A stretch of 64,000 nucleotides of DNA. Source: Polytrichum commune. Its lineage: Eukaryota; Streptophyta; Polytrichopsida; Polytrichales; Polytrichaceae. The notes below the pieces were generated by a model. The model had not been told where the DNA came from. It did no database searches and worked only from the letters and a program-made list of their open reading frames with translations. Each line of letters starts with the position of its first letter. Position 1 is the first letter of the stretch. The position numbers and the translations under genes were made by a program. This document shows, piece after piece, positions 46,980 through 59,572 of the stretch. The DNA lies in contig OX485807.1 of NCBI GenBank assembly GCA_950295325.1, forward strand, positions 44,608,440 to 44,672,439, given 5' to 3'.

Positions 46980-47900
46980 CGATTTCACAACTCAAAATTT
47001 GTGAATCGATCCCACGGTGGTTTCATGAAACTCAATGTTGAGTGATCGTGTCAATATCGGTCTAGAAATCGATCTGATTAGTATCACAAGTCTGGAAGTT
47101 CGGTATAGAGAATTACGTCAACCGTCACTCGCTCAAAGGGACGCCAAATCTGTCCAAATCGGTTCCAGACATCGCAATGTTGTGTGATAGTCTAGATTCC
47201 ACACATCTCATGAGATTATCTACCATCCACTCTCAATTTTCTGAAGTCTGTAGAAGTTCAAATACAGAGAGTTTGAGAACTCGGTCGAAGAACCCCAAAA
47301 ACCTGTCCCACATTGAATCTTGAGATCATCAAGAAAATCACTGCCTTTAATATCACACTTCATAATCCGCCCAAATCTGGACTAGAATTGAGCCTAGAAA
47401 GCACCCAAATGGAGGTCGTCTGGAAATCAGTTCCAATCTCACAAGTCGGTGGAGTAAGTCAGAGAATGTGCTTCACTCCCTCAAAGGCACCCAAAATGTA
47501 TCCCAAACTCGATCTCCTCTAGAATTCGTACAATTAACATCTTGTAGGGGCATTCGGGTTTAATATCTGTGTACAGAGTATTAAATAACTCGCCCAAAGA
47601 CCCTCAAAATCTGTCCCAAATTAGATCTAAACTCGCGATGATTGTGAGATTACCTGAAACTCGGTCCAGATATTACACAATTGAGATCTAGAAATCAGTA
47701 TCAATCACACAAGTCTGTGGAAGTTCAATACAGAGAGTTCAATCACTTTTCTCAAAGAGACTGAAACTCTTTGATCTCAAACTCGATGAACTTGTATAAT
47801 TCTCGAGAAATGGGTCCAGAAATCACCTTAAGATCGGGTTAAGATCACCTAGAAACCAAGTCTCACAGACACAGGTCTGTGAAGTTTTAGCAGAGAATTA
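46980..47900. repeat. Degenerate ~150-bp tandem repeats in the leader of the EXORDIUM-like gene
   Basis: ACAAGTCTGKGGAAGTTC followed by AATACAGAGAGTT and CACTCNCTCAAAGNNAC recurs near 47087, 47241, 47437, 47572, 47717 and 47872 (spacings 135-196 bp). CAAATCTGTCCCA, ATCGGTCYAGAAATC and ATTGAGATC phrases recur between. The array fills most of the space between the start codon and the TATA-like box at 47973. Confidence 0.65.
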
Positions 47901-47972
47901 GATAACCCGCTGCACAGTGTAGGGACACTGGGCAAGCTGCAAGTGAATGTCTAGGGTTATGGTTCCCGGCTA

Positions 47973-47980
47973 CTTATATA
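47973..47980 (-). promoter_or_regulatory. TATA-box-like TATATAAG
   Basis: On the minus strand the sequence is GTGTATATAAGTAGCCG. It lies ~1.09 kb before the start codon at 46887, so use of this box would imply a ~1-kb repeat-filled leader or a leader intron. Confidence 0.45.
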
Positions 47981-48448
47981 CACAGGGAGTGTGGCGGGTC
48001 ACCGCTTGAAAAAACTGAAACTTTTCATCGCTGACATTAGCTTTAGATTCCGAACTGTCCAGTAGGACCCCAATCCGGGATTCCGCTCCGATTACCCAAA
48101 TTCTCACCTTCATCCCTCAAATGTCCACCATCTCATGAATGAATGCTTAATTGAATGCTTCAAAAAGATTGAATTTGAAGTCCCAAGACCAAGACGGGTC
48201 AAGATCAACAGTAAAGAGATGCGCGCAATTGGGAACCTAAATCAGCGCACTATCTGAGGTTTGGCGGTTCATCGGTTCTCGTCATGCACAATATCTAAGG
48301 GCCAAAACCGCAACAGCGTCGAGTCGCATTATTATTATTAGTAGTAGTAGTAGTAGTATTATCCACAGTCTGCAGATCGTAAAGAAACTTTTATCTTCAT
48401 GAACATAGATCTACATGTTTCAAAGTCACCGTTGCATGGTCCATGTGA

Positions 48449-48822
48449 TACACTAAAGATGGTATTTAGTGTCATCAATTCTGATTGTCTTATTAATAAT
48501 ACTGATTGTAAACTGCGGTGTAGTGTCACCAACACTAAATGTTTACCCAACATTATTTGTCATTCCTTGTAAATTTTTTAGGGGATTAGAGGTGCAATTA
48601 CTGTCACTTACCAAGTGATTTTTCATCCAAATTTCAATCATCCATGACAGATATTTCATCACAAGTTGCTAACAACAGGACGTAGGGTTTTGGCCAATGG
48701 ATGAACTCATCCATCATCCATGACAACATTTGTTCACTAATTCATAAGAAATGTTGTCTAAAAAGTTACCATAGTGACATAAAATACCATATATCAGACA
48801 CTAAATATCATATTTAGTGTAG
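48449..48822. mobile_element. 374-bp MITE, family C
   Basis: The left end is TA-CACTAAAGATGGTATTTAGTGTC. The right end read inverted is TA-CACTAAATATGATATTTAGTGTC, a 23-bp TIR with three mismatches. Each terminus is itself nearly palindromic. Both ends abut TA, consistent with a TA target duplication as in Tc1/mariner-type MITEs. Partial relatives lie at 20284 and 8872. A GTAGTAGTA/ATTATTATT microsatellite lies just upstream at 48330-48360. Confidence 0.8.
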
Positions 48823-51129
48823 TTTGTACTAGTCCTCAGTAAATATTGAAGTTAGTTATCACTAAGTCTCTGAGATTGAAACTATATCTAGGAAAACTCT
48901 TACTTGAAAGAGGATTCCAAAATATGGTTTTATACAAGTCATGACAATGATGATAAAATATACATTCTTCATGTTGTATTTAAATCCACTAAGGTAGTGA
49001 GGTCATTTGTAAAAGCCCAAACTTTAATTTTATTTTTAAATACATGACATTGCATTGGTCCTTGGGGGGGGGGGGGGGTTTGGACTCTTCATAAAGCAAC
49101 GTGACTGTAAAAATGGGTATTATTTGAGGAGTAGAGAACATATTATACATACGGAAGAGGTATTGTTTTGTTCCAGTGTGTACATCAAAAAGACTATCAG
49201 AAAATTTGAAGTTTAGGTAGATGTAAAAAGGAGGGGCCCGGGTTAAGGTTTAGAGAAACAAATTGACAATAGTTGTCCTAGTTTAACCAATTTACCTTGT
49301 TTCATCCAAATGATGTGTCTTTTAAGGTCATATTATTATGAGTTGGATCCTATGGATGAAAGCATGTTCAATGACTTTCTCATTGGAAAGTGAAAATGCA
49401 TTATATATATATATATATATATATAATGTAATAAAGGCTTATGTATATCATGATTTATATATTGTGTTTGTTGTGGAGGCATTTATCACATTATATTGAA
49501 AATTTTAGTATAAATACTTGAGGTCATTTTCTAGACTATTATTAATATGCTCACATTTTCATTCCTCTATAAATAACTCATATATAAGAGGTTTTATCTC
49601 ATAGTTACCCACCCACATCATTTAGGTTTTCCAATGAAGAGCATGACACCCCTAATATTGGTCCAATTAAAAAAATGCAATTGATAATATGTTTATTTTA
49701 GATGGGTTGTATCTGGCCAAAGTACATAAATGTTCTAAAAATATATTATCTTGAGGCGAAGCAAACTTGATGATCAAACTCAAGTCTTTAGGATTCTCAA
49801 ACTTGATGAAGAAATTGTCAAATTTACAAACCACCACCTTAGCATAACAAACTTAACATTCAATCATTTATGTGCTCTCATTTCTTCATCTTAAGTTGTG
49901 AGTAGATGTCCATTGAAAGGTCTCGAGAAGGTGAATCTACAGAGATCATTCTCACTTTTTAATTCCCAAAACTGGGGGTAAAAGGATGATACACAAAATG
50001 AGTCGAAGAGCATTTGATCTTTAAAACTTACTAATTGTGCCCAAGTGAATGAGAGGTTGGGCATGATTTTGATATCAATGGAAGGATCTTGGAAATGTCA
50101 TCCAGTACAACTTCGTACAAGTGGCCCATTTCAAGTTTCGAGTAGGATTTGAAGGAGATTATACCATTCAATTGTTTGAAGTTGATGAAGATATAAATGT
50201 TTGTGATGCTATAGACCCATTTACACGAATCTCAAAATATGTTAATGCAAGCATGTTGCCTCGTGGTTATTGTCTGCCTTTATAATGGTAAGCTATCTTT
50301 AAGTTAACATTCTAGGCAAACCCCAATACCAAAACAAGCCCCAAAGATGGCATTCACACCTAAATTATATAAGACACCTCAAACACCCACCTAGTCAATG
50401 AACCTTAATCCCCTTCAGTACAAAACATACGAACTTCTCATTTAACAATTCCAATGATCAATCTCACATGATCAATTATGTGTTCAAGTTTTTTAGCAAC
50501 TTCACATGATTTTTATCTCAAATGTGAGTATATTTGAACATATCACTTGTCCAAAAATAATAAGAGATGTGCACTTGTGGGGACAAAACCATCGAACGAA
50601 AACAACAACACAACAACACAACAACCACAACTTTGAATGTTTGTATTCCATGTTCGCTAACCACCATATTTGTGTAGTTTTACAATCTAGTGTACATCAT
50701 ATTGACAACTGAAATTGTCCAAAATTCATTCTTAAATCCAAATATACTTAAATCCTAATTTTAATTTTCCATCTTCCATCTTGCAAACACCATACATCTA
50801 CACCACTAGCTACCTCTACATGCAAACTTCAACTTCATGACCATCGAATCTCCTCAAATGTGCTCAAAATCAGGAAATTATTTTTCTCATAAAATTGTGC
50901 TGAAGTTAGCTATAGCATGTGCCAATGGCTGATCCAAACAACATGTTAGCAAGTATAATTAAAAACCAAAAACGTCAGTACTGGTCTAAATTTGAGTCCT
51001 ACCTTAATAATATATATACTTGTATTCAGAAAAATCAAGAAGTTTAAGTAACATTGGAGGTATGGCAATTTGCAAACCTAACTTGTTTCTCTATTTTTGT
51101 TATAGTGACTTGCGAGCATCTTACATTAA
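48823..51129. other. AT-rich intergenic DNA
   Basis: A poly-G run lies near 49063 and (TA)n at 49400-49425. No gene or RNA is supported. Confidence 0.55.
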
Positions 51130-51445
51130 GGGCCACTTCGCACACGAGATCGAAGATATGTGACCGTTGCATTCTAAGATCTCTCGTTAGTCAAAAAGGT
51201 ATTGACCGTCCAAGTTCACTTCACACTAGAAAGTGAAGATCTAAGAACCCAAAGAAACCATCATGGATGAAAAGTCTACATGGAATCCTATATGACATAC
51301 TATAAATTATGTTTCATGGTTTCCAAGAGATAGGCCTAACGCAAATTCTAGTAAACCATGTCAGTGGTACGACGTCCTTTGGATGGGAATGAAGAACTGT
51401 CACAATTACATGGACATGACCCTTGGCTCGTGTGTGAAGTGGCCC
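51130..51445. mobile_element. 316-bp MITE, family A (best copy)
   Basis: The ends are GGGCCACTTCGCACACGAG and, inverted, GGGCCACTTCACACACGAG: a 19-bp TIR with one mismatch. Inside are GTCCAAGTTCACTTCACACT, GTCTACATGGAATCCTA, a weak central fold-back (TTCATGGTTTCCAAGAGATAG with GTAAACCATG) and CCTTTGGATGGGAATGAAG. It defines a family with at least five copies here. Confidence 0.85.
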
Positions 51446-52480
51446 TGATTAGCAAGGTACTATGTTAGGGTCACAGTTAACACACCAACGGTTGCATTTC
51501 ATCATGTAGAAGTATCTTCGAAAAGGATAGGATAATAATAGGGATTTTTGAACAGTGTGTATTTTTGACAAAGTTTTTGCAAGGTTTTGATATGTGACAC
51601 CCAAAAACTGGCACACAAATAAAAAGCACGTCAATTGACACGCACAATTCATATTCTTGAAATGTAGTGTGAAATCTGAAGAAAAAAACACGCATCAATT
51701 GACACTTTACAAATTGAAATGACACGTACTCCTAGGCATGTGACAATGAGACGACATTTTAGAACAAAATGTAGATGTCAATTGACATTCATTTTTGTTT
51801 TTGAAAACGTCCCGTGACACTTTGGATTTGAAACTGAACATCAAATGAAATTTGTCAAACATACACACATACACACTACTTTCGGAGATCAAAAACATAG
51901 AAAATTGACTTGGGCAAACTGTAGTGTAAAGTCAACTCTGCTAGGTGATTACCTCGTCCTATTTTCATGGAGCACACCTATAATATCATGAACACTTTAC
52001 ATTCTCAAAAATGTAAATTACACTAGTTTCAATTACTGTTTGGATTTACAGTATGCAGTGATTCTAATTTGGTCACATGCATTTAATAAGTGGACTGCTG
52101 TATTTCATCACGTGGAAGTATCTTTGAAAAAGGATGGGGTAGTACTATATATGTAGGGCCTTCTGGAGATCCAAAACATATATAGAACCTTGATTGGAAA
52201 AATTTCAGTATAAAGTCAACACTGCTAAGTAATACCTTGATCAATTTGTCGGGGAGTACGACCTCTAGTACCATGGACGCTATTTCTGTTCTGTAATATG
52301 CTGTTAAAATGGAATATTGTGTTACCATTATTCAGCTGTATGGTTGTATTCCATTATATATTTAGCATCTGACATGAGCCTCCATTATCTTATCTTCACA
52401 GGGAGAAACTTAGAAAATCGGTGGTTGATTCCACAATAAGTAAGTTAAACAGTGGGTGCTTGTGATTGCAATTGTGCTTA

Positions 52481-53082
52481 GGGCCACTTGACACACGAGA
52501 CTGAATGCCACTTCACACACAAGGCTGAAGGCCCTTGACCATGGCAATGTAAGAGCTCTCATTGGTCGAAAAGGCGGAGACCGTCCAAGTTCACTTCACA
52601 CTAGGAGGTGAAGGCCTAAAGGCCCAAAGAAAAGTTCGTGGATGAAAAGTCTACATGGAGTCCTACATGGCTAGTTGTGGATAAGGGTGCATGGTCTACC
52701 GGAATTTGCGTCAGACCCACCTCCAAGAGGTGGGCTTGACGCAAATTCCGGGAGACCATGACTTTTTAAATATTTTTTCCAGCATGACATATTTTAGGAG
52801 AGACTGCATGGTAGATTCCAGGACAAACAAACACCACCAAGTAGTTATCTTAAATTGATAAACTTGGAGACATATTATATTAAACCAAATCCTCCCCTCT
52901 TTTTCCGTCAACAAAATATGCAATGGTCCCGCAACATGGTTCATTCTCACTTCACACTATGCTTGAGGGCCAAAGACTACATAAAATGGCTTTCCCAACA
53001 CCCGTGGTACGGCCTTTGGATGAGAGTCAAGGGTCCTCACCATTACAAGGTCACGGCTCTTGGCTCATGTGTGAAGTGGCCC
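52481..53082. mobile_element. Composite family A copies
   Basis: Starts GGGCCACTTGACACACGAG and ends CTCATGTGTGAAGTGGCCC. It holds a strong hairpin at about 52690-52760 (GGTCTACCGGAATTTGCGTC, GACCCACCTCC AAG AGGTGGGC, GACGCAAATTCCGGGAGACC). At 602 bp it is about twice the unit length, and internal CACTTCACACACAAGGCTG text suggests nested or recombined copies. Confidence 0.75.
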
Positions 53083-53543
53083 GTGACCATTACACTTCAA
53101 ACACTCTCATTGGTGGAAAAGGCAGACCCGGTCCAAGTTCACTTCACACTACGCTTGAGGGACCAACGGAGTATGTAAATGCAAGTGGATGTAAAGTCTA
53201 CATGGATTCCTACATGGCATTGAATGGATCATATTTCATGGTCACTTGGATTATTTTTGAAAACCACTTCTTGGAGGTAGACCTAACACAAAACCAGGAG
53301 ACCATGGTACTCCGAACGCTCACAACCGTTAATTTATTCTATTTTATCATGTGTGAGGAGCCGCATGAATAGAAATTTATTGAAACATCATTTGGTTGAG
53401 GGCCAGGTTACATATGATTTCACACTACACTTGAGGATCCATGACCACACTACATGATTTTGGAGGTGTCTTAGGACGGCCTTTGGTTTCTTTGGGGCTC
53501 TCACAATTTCATGGTCACGGCTCTTGGCTCGTGTGTGAAGTGG
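53083..53543. mobile_element. Family A copy with eroded left end
   Basis: CTCTCATTGGTGGAAAAGG, GGTCCAAGTTCACTTCACAC, GTCTACATGGATTCCTACAT, CAGGAGACCATGG, ATTTCATGGTCACGGCTC and CTCGTGTGTGAAGTGG occur in family order. It abuts the preceding copy directly. Confidence 0.75.
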
Positions 53544-54096
53544 TATTCAATGACACATGCATAATAATGTCACATATCTTATTTTTGAGGCATATGCTAG
53601 GTTACGTGATGATGAATGACTTCACCATTAGTGTCACCTCATGACACTTGGTGTTCAAGTGCCCTTACTAATTTCTTGGCATGAGTATGTTCAATAGTGT
53701 TATGAGGTGCATGCCTAGTTTACATAATGGTTTACAACTTGACTAAAATGTACACAAATGACATTTGCCATTAGTATGCTTAAGAATACCTTCCTCTTGC
53801 ATACTAAAATGTAAACACATCTTCCCCTTGCATACTAAAATGCACATCTTCCCCTTGCATACTAAAATGCAAGACTATCATCTAACTTATCCTAGTGTGC
53901 TACTCTAAATGTCGCAATGTAGATCATTTTTCACTTGAAACAATTACTTGTGTTGATGAATGGAATCGTATTGGCAATTAGCAGACATGACACTTTGAGA
54001 CTTCTAGGCATCTAGTTTAGGCCCTTCGCAAATAGTGTACATGACACTCAATACCATAAACAATGTCTTGTACTTAATCAGAGTAGTGGAGAATAG

Positions 54097-54580
54097 AACA
54101 TGGAGTTACATAACAAAGAGAACTAGTTGAGTTTAAGAAATAACTGGTTGAAATTCAAGACTTCAAGAAAATTACCAATCTGTTTAGAGGAATATACGAA
54201 ATATATCTCAAATTAATAAAGAAAAACCGATAGATCACAACATGTAACCAGTTAGACTTGGAAACACTAGGATATTGACCGATTATGCCCAAAAATCTCC
54301 CTAGATACTGGACTCATGAGTCATGGCATCAAGCATTAAATTCCTTGTCAGGGTTCCTAGCCTCCATTAATGTTATTAATGTCAAGATCCTAGTGATTCT
54401 AAATCCAACCGGTTACATGTTGACATCTTCCAGTTTTGCTTTATACATTTGAGGTATATTCTATAGATTCTTCTAAAGTGATTGGTAATTCTTCTGAAAT
54501 CTTGAATTTCAACCAGATATTTTTCAAAGTTAACTAGTTTGTATGTAACTAACAGCCGGTTCTCCCCAAGCTCTGGAACT
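54097..54580. mobile_element. Long inverted repeat element (arms ~185-200 bp), family D
   Basis: The left arm (about 54097-54281) reads GTTACATAACAAAGAGAACT, GGTTGAAATTCAAGACTTCA, TTTAGAGGAATATACG and ACATGTAACCAGTTAGACTT. The right arm (about 54382-54580), inverted, reads GTTACATACAAACTAGTTAA, GGTTGAAATTCAAGATTTCA, TTTAGAAGAATCTATAG and ACATGTAACCGGTTGGATTT. A ~100-bp unpaired centre separates them. A single-arm relative lies at 63655-63865. Confidence 0.8.
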
Positions 54581-55312
54581 TCATAACATTTTGGAATGAT
54601 ATACCTATAGACCCTTTTCAAATACCATGTCTTGATGGTTAATGTTTTGGCCAACTTGCACAATTATAGAAATTGTCATCACATTTGATTGATGGTTTGT
54701 ATTTTAAGTAGTACTATTGAATGGAATTGAGACGGCCGTGGAATGGAACAATCAACTTCCCAGGCACAAAAGGAAAATAGCGGAAGATTAGTAACAAGGA
54801 CCTGTGCCATCAATTGCATGCGGCTCCACCACACCTGGTGATCAATCAACAATCTTTTTGAATGTTCTCCAGTAGTATAATCTGTTGAACAAAGTGGCTG
54901 CTAATGTCCATTCCAAATTGGCAGAACAGACAGACACAAAAGAAGCGACAAGACATTAACTTGAGATTTCTTAAGAGTACTTCTGCCTCATGTAACCTCT
55001 ACATCACTCTGAGCTTCACCTAATTAGCTGCATTGATCCAAACCATCGCCATTCGTCTTCCGTGCAGAAACCAAAGAATCTGCCATGTATACTTAATCTC
55101 GACCCTCAGATGAATCCTTACTTAGTACGTTCCTGCACGCTATCGCATGCTCGCCGAATGATCCTGATCACCACTGTTAATCCGCCTTCTCTCAAATCAG
55201 GCGAAACAACTTCAGATGAATTCACATGAGCAGCACTCGAGAATTCGCCGGGGTGTGCTGTGCTCGCTCAGTCGTAATTGACAATGAATCGTCAATCTCA
55301 TCAGCACTGAGG

Positions 55313-56689
55313 CTAAAAGTTGAGAACTACAAAAGCGAGAAAGACAACTCCGCCCAACTTCGAAAATGACACACACCTACTTGCCATCGCACGAGAAGGC
55401 GCTGGCCCAGAGGCAGGGGAGCCCTCCGATCCACCATCAGCACTAGGGCTAGCACTCCCGGGAAGAGTACTACTACTGGATGGACTCGCAACGCTAACAG
55501 GAGCAGGCGCACCGGTTGGAGAAGCCACAGGCTGTCCAAGAAGGGCAGGACACTTGCTCACATCCGAATTCACCTTACAGACACTAGGCAGCTCCAAAGC
55601 TCGGGTGGCGTTGATCCCCGAAGTGGCTGGGTCACCGCTCCCCACTGTTTGCAGAAGCTGGCACAAACACACGAGCTTGTTCGTCACAACCGTCCCAAGC
55701 GCCGAGCAACAGCTCGCAGATGGCGGAGTGGTGTCGTTTCCAGTCACATAAGCAAAGCAGGATTGCAGGGAAGTGAACTCATTTGAGCAATCCACCGTCG
55801 ACCCAGCAGGACCCGGCGACGACGCAGCAACCGGAGCTGCAACGGGAGCCGAAGGGTTAACGACCGGAGCTGCAACTGGAGCCGAAGGGTTAACAACGGG
55901 AGCTGCAGCTGGAACTGTAACTGGGGCAGGGTTAGGAGGTAGGATGTCCCCAAGAAGTGCAGGACACTTGCTGGTGTCCGCTGCGACACTACACAGCTTC
56001 GGTAAGCTCTCAGCGAGCGTTGCGTTCACACCGTATTGACTGCTGTTGCTTACTTGAGCTAGAAGCTGGCACAGGCAAACAGGCTCCTGAGATTGCACGG
56101 TGCCCAGCGAAGTGCAGCAATCCTTGGGGGGGGCACCGCTTCCGTCGCCGGTGACGAAGATCACACAAGGGGTGAGGAGGTTGAACGCGTCTGTGCAGTT
56201 GTAGTCTGAGCCTTTTGGGGCAGGAGCAGGGTTAGGGGCGTGGAAAGCAGGAGAAGGATTAGGGGCGTGGGAAGCAGGAGCGGGAGCGGGAGCTGGAGTG
56301 GGTTTATGAACCGGTGTCGATGGAGCGGGAGCTGGAATTGGAGTTCCCAGGAGGGCAGGGCACTTTGTATAGTCGACGGTGACTTTGCAGAGGGTGGGGA
56401 TGGCTGCAGCGCGCGTTACGTTTCCACGTGCGGTGGCGGGATCGGCGAACGCTTGCTGCAGCTGGCACAGACAAACGGGCTCCTGGGCTTGCGTTGTTGC
56501 AAAGGCGGTGCAGCATGGTTGTGACGGTGATGCGGAGGAGTTGCTGTTCACGTAGTCGAGGCAGGGTGCCAGGTTGCTGAACGGAACACTGCAGTCTGCG
56601 GCAGCTGGAGAGGCTGGCTGTGCGTTTACCAGTAACAGAGCGCTCATGCACATTAGTAGGACTGCGAAATTAGTCCCTGCCATCACCAT
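55313..56689 (-). CDS. Triple-domain lipid-transfer-like protein with GPI anchor signal
   Basis: The gene is a single exon. I start at MVMAGTNFAVLL (458 aa); an upstream in-frame ATG at 56713 would add 8 residues. A signal peptide ends near NAQP. Three complete 8-cysteine LTP/AAI domains follow, each in the order C-C-CC-CxC-C-C. In numbering from the upstream ATG, the first and last Cys are 41/118, 173/250 and 309/388. Each ends KCPALLG. The linkers are Pro/Ala-rich, including a repeated PVVNPSAPVAAP. The tail is Ser/Gly/Pro-rich with a hydrophobic C-terminus (LGGVVFLAFVVLNF) typical of GPI addition. LTPG proteins act at the cell surface in cuticle and lipid export, normally with one domain. 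No intron was needed. All cysteines are intact. Confidence 0.88.
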   Translation of the reverse strand: MVMAGTNFAVLLMCMSALLLVNAQPASPAAADCSVPFSNLAPCLDYVNSNSSASPSQPCCTAFATTQAQEPVCLCQLQQAFADPATARGNVTRAAAIPTLCKVTVDYTKCPALLGTPIPAPAPSTPVHKPTPAPAPAPASHAPNPSPAFHAPNPAPAPKGSDYNCTDAFNLLTPCVIFVTGDGSGAPPKDCCTSLGTVQSQEPVCLCQLLAQVSNSSQYGVNATLAESLPKLCSVAADTSKCPALLGDILPPNPAPVTVPAAAPVVNPSAPVAAPVVNPSAPVAAPVAASSPGPAGSTVDCSNEFTSLQSCFAYVTGNDTTPPSASCCSALGTVVTNKLVCLCQLLQTVGSGDPATSGINATRALELPSVCKVNSDVSKCPALLGQPVASPTGAPAPVSVASPSSSSTLPGSASPSADGGSEGSPASGPAPSRAMASRCVSFSKLGGVVFLAFVVLNF

Positions 56690-56833
56690 TGTTGATCGTT
56701 CCCAAAACACCACGCTCGAGAATTACAACCAGGATCGGAGGTTTAATCAATCCCCCACCAACGTGCTCAATTATACCATCAAGCGCCTACGCTCGCATTC
56801 CCACCTCTACGTCAGCTTTACCTACCCCGACTT

Positions 56834-58000
56834 CGAGTGGCCGCAAACACTCCAGAAAAGCTGACTGCCGATCGATGTCAATACAATCCGCAACCTACTG
56901 CCAGATAAAATTACCAACATGGTCAGACTATATACAAACTTGCGACTCACAACGTCCCACCACTGACAACATCACGCAAAGGCAAGCAACCAGCTGCTAC
57001 CAAGTGCGCAACAAAGTCCGCAACAACACCAGCACAAGCATCATTCAAATCATATAATCAACAGTGAAGGTCTGGTCCTGACCTAACCCGACGTTACAGA
57101 ACACCAGCTTCAAGCACTGCAGCAACCCAAATCGAAAACTTCACTGATCTAAACCCGCTCACTAAAACTTCAAATGCAAAGCCTTTCATCAATCACCCAC
57201 CTGATCAAAGCTGCACCATGCACGCCAGCCTCAAGTGGCCCAAACACCGACGCTAGCTCCAAGGAAGCCGCGGTGCCAAGTATGCCAATATAGCGTCAAT
57301 GCGCAAGCTGCTGCACTGTCAGAACCAGTCGCATGGTCAGATTACCATCAACCGACTCACAACCAATCAATGACCCCCCTGATGAAATGCTACCGAGTTC
57401 ACAACCACCTTCGCAACAACATTGCCGGAGCCATCAATAGTCATCATTACGTGAAGTGCCCCATGCACAAGTGGCAAGCTGAGACTTGAGTCAAGAGGCC
57501 CTCGGCTCGATCAAGGCCTCCAGACGCAACCCTAACCCGCAGTGATAAGTCGACTCAAATCCAAAACTTCACTAACCTAAGTCCGACTGCAACATCAGAT
57601 TTATAAGAGCATATCCACTAGCTGCAGCTAGCCAAGCGTATCTAACTACCTCGAGAATTTCGATCGAGTGGCCGCAAAGACCTTCAAGCAGGCTCCACGA
57701 AAAGCGGTGCCAATGTATCAAATGCAATTCTCAACTAACTGCTGCTAGTGGATGAAACGAACATGGTCAGACTGTGCATCAATTAACCGACTCATGAGAT
57801 TAAACCCCCCCCCCCCCACCAATGAAAAACATGCTACAATATTGTGTGACCAACCAGCTTCATGCTGCTACCAAGTTCCACAACAGCCCTCTCAGCGACA
57901 ACATCGGCAGAGCCATCATAGCCATCATTCCAGGCGCCGGCACACATCAAACAACACATCCAAAGCTGAAAACTTTCACTAAGCAGCTAAATCTCACAGG
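56834..58000. repeat. Three degenerate ~400-bp tandem repeats upstream of the LTP gene
   Basis: Units begin near 56834, 57233 and 57664 with GAGTGGCCGCAAA-type text. They share CATGGTCAGA, AACCGACTCA, AACCAGCTGCTACCAAGT-like, CCACAACA and GCCATCATA-like phrases in the same order. They lie directly 5' of the minus-strand LTP gene. A C-run (57807) interrupts the third. Confidence 0.6.
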
Positions 58001-59400
58001 AACTCAAACTAGCACTCCAAGCTGCAGTACTCACCTGATCACTTAACCGAAATATCCTTTCATAACAGCTCAAAATCATAAAAATTTCGCGCACAGCACC
58101 GAAGTACTGGAACTTCAAACCATAGCTGCCATTACTGCACCTAACCTGTTTCTACAACAAAACCTTTTACAATTTTGATACGCAGACACTCTCCTAACCA
58201 CAATCCCACTATAACATCCAATGCTAGGAGCTTCTGAAGCAATCACCCACCTGTAGTTCATTCACAGAATGAAGATCGTCACACACTGCAGCTCAAAACT
58301 TTGATAATATCACCCACAGTATAACGTGGCTACCGATCGAAACCCTCGATTTGATCCACATGAGCACCGATATTAGGCAATTACTCCACCTAACCTCCTT
58401 CCACAACCACACTACCGGCAGCTGTTAATTAAACCATGATTGTAATCAACATGCTCACCAGCTTGAATGGGACCTGCAACACACCCGCAGCCGTCTTGAT
58501 GGCCGCTACTTTCATGCAGAAACTATGAGTTAAGTTCCAGGAAAATTAGTAATTATTTTGCGAAAAGGGGAAACCTGGTGAATAATTTATTGAATTCAAG
58601 GGGTGGGGTTACACTAGGGTCCAATACCAAAGAAACTCTAAATTTGAGCGGCGAACCTATCGGGCAAGAGACAAATTATTGTGGACTACATAACCAAAGA
58701 GAGGAGAGCAAATGACGAGTTGGGGGAGCAGCAAGCCATAACCGAACGATCGAATCGGTTATGAGTCATAACCAATCAGCTCATGGACAAAAATCTAGGA
58801 ATTAAGAATGATATCGTGCCTCGTCCGTGGGTGACAAATTGTGACGAGTTCCGATAACTCTTTTTGTTTTTCGATGAGCGATTTGTCGTGGTCCATGGAC
58901 CCAAGGAGTTTAATCCGGGATCCGGGTCCAAGGTATGACAAAACGAAGTCTAGTGACACTAATGTGGCATCACTCTCCAGCCAAATCTCGACAACCCTCA
59001 TGCAAAAAAAAATACTTCCTCTTAATTTGCAAAAACCGATCTGGACCCCAAATCTCTTGCACCCAACCCCTCATGCAACCCACTTGTAAGGTACACTAAA
59101 TAACATACTTTTTATGTAAGATGTCGGTCGGAAACCTTCAAAAAGACTTACCAAACAAACAAACAAACAAAACCCGGATCTTGGACCCACGGTGATTCCA
59201 CCTTGAGCAGAAAACCAAATTGGTATGACCCACGCTAATTACTTCCCACTCTAATTTTCCACCCACACTATTAGGACTGTTTAGTGTACTGTAGGTGCTT
59301 GGTGATGTGTAATGAAGGGCCATCAAGGTTAGCGCGTGTGGGCGTCATGGGATCGAGTCAAGCGGCGATACGGGAATTAAAGGCGGGCAGCGTGGGCAGC
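58000..59400. other. Intergenic DNA
   Basis: No gene is supported. A 68-codon minus-strand frame at 58795-59001 has no recognisable family. Confidence 0.5.
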
Positions 59401-59462
59401 CGTCTGGATGGGGCAGTTGGCGGCACTTAATGCTCCTCAGGGTTTGGGGCCGCGAGCCTCTC

Positions 59463-59572
59463 CTGGGCAGAGAAGGGGCGGGGCAGGGGCAGGGCAGAGA
59501 AAGGGCAGGGAAAGGGCAGGGGCAGGGGCAGGGGCAGAGAAGGGGCAGGGGCAGAGAAGGGGCAGGGATTAA
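59463..59572. repeat. GGGGCA/GGGCAGGG minisatellite
   Basis: GGGGCAGGGGCAGGGCAGAG and related short units repeat for ~110 bp. It is G-rich on the plus strand. Confidence 0.85.
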
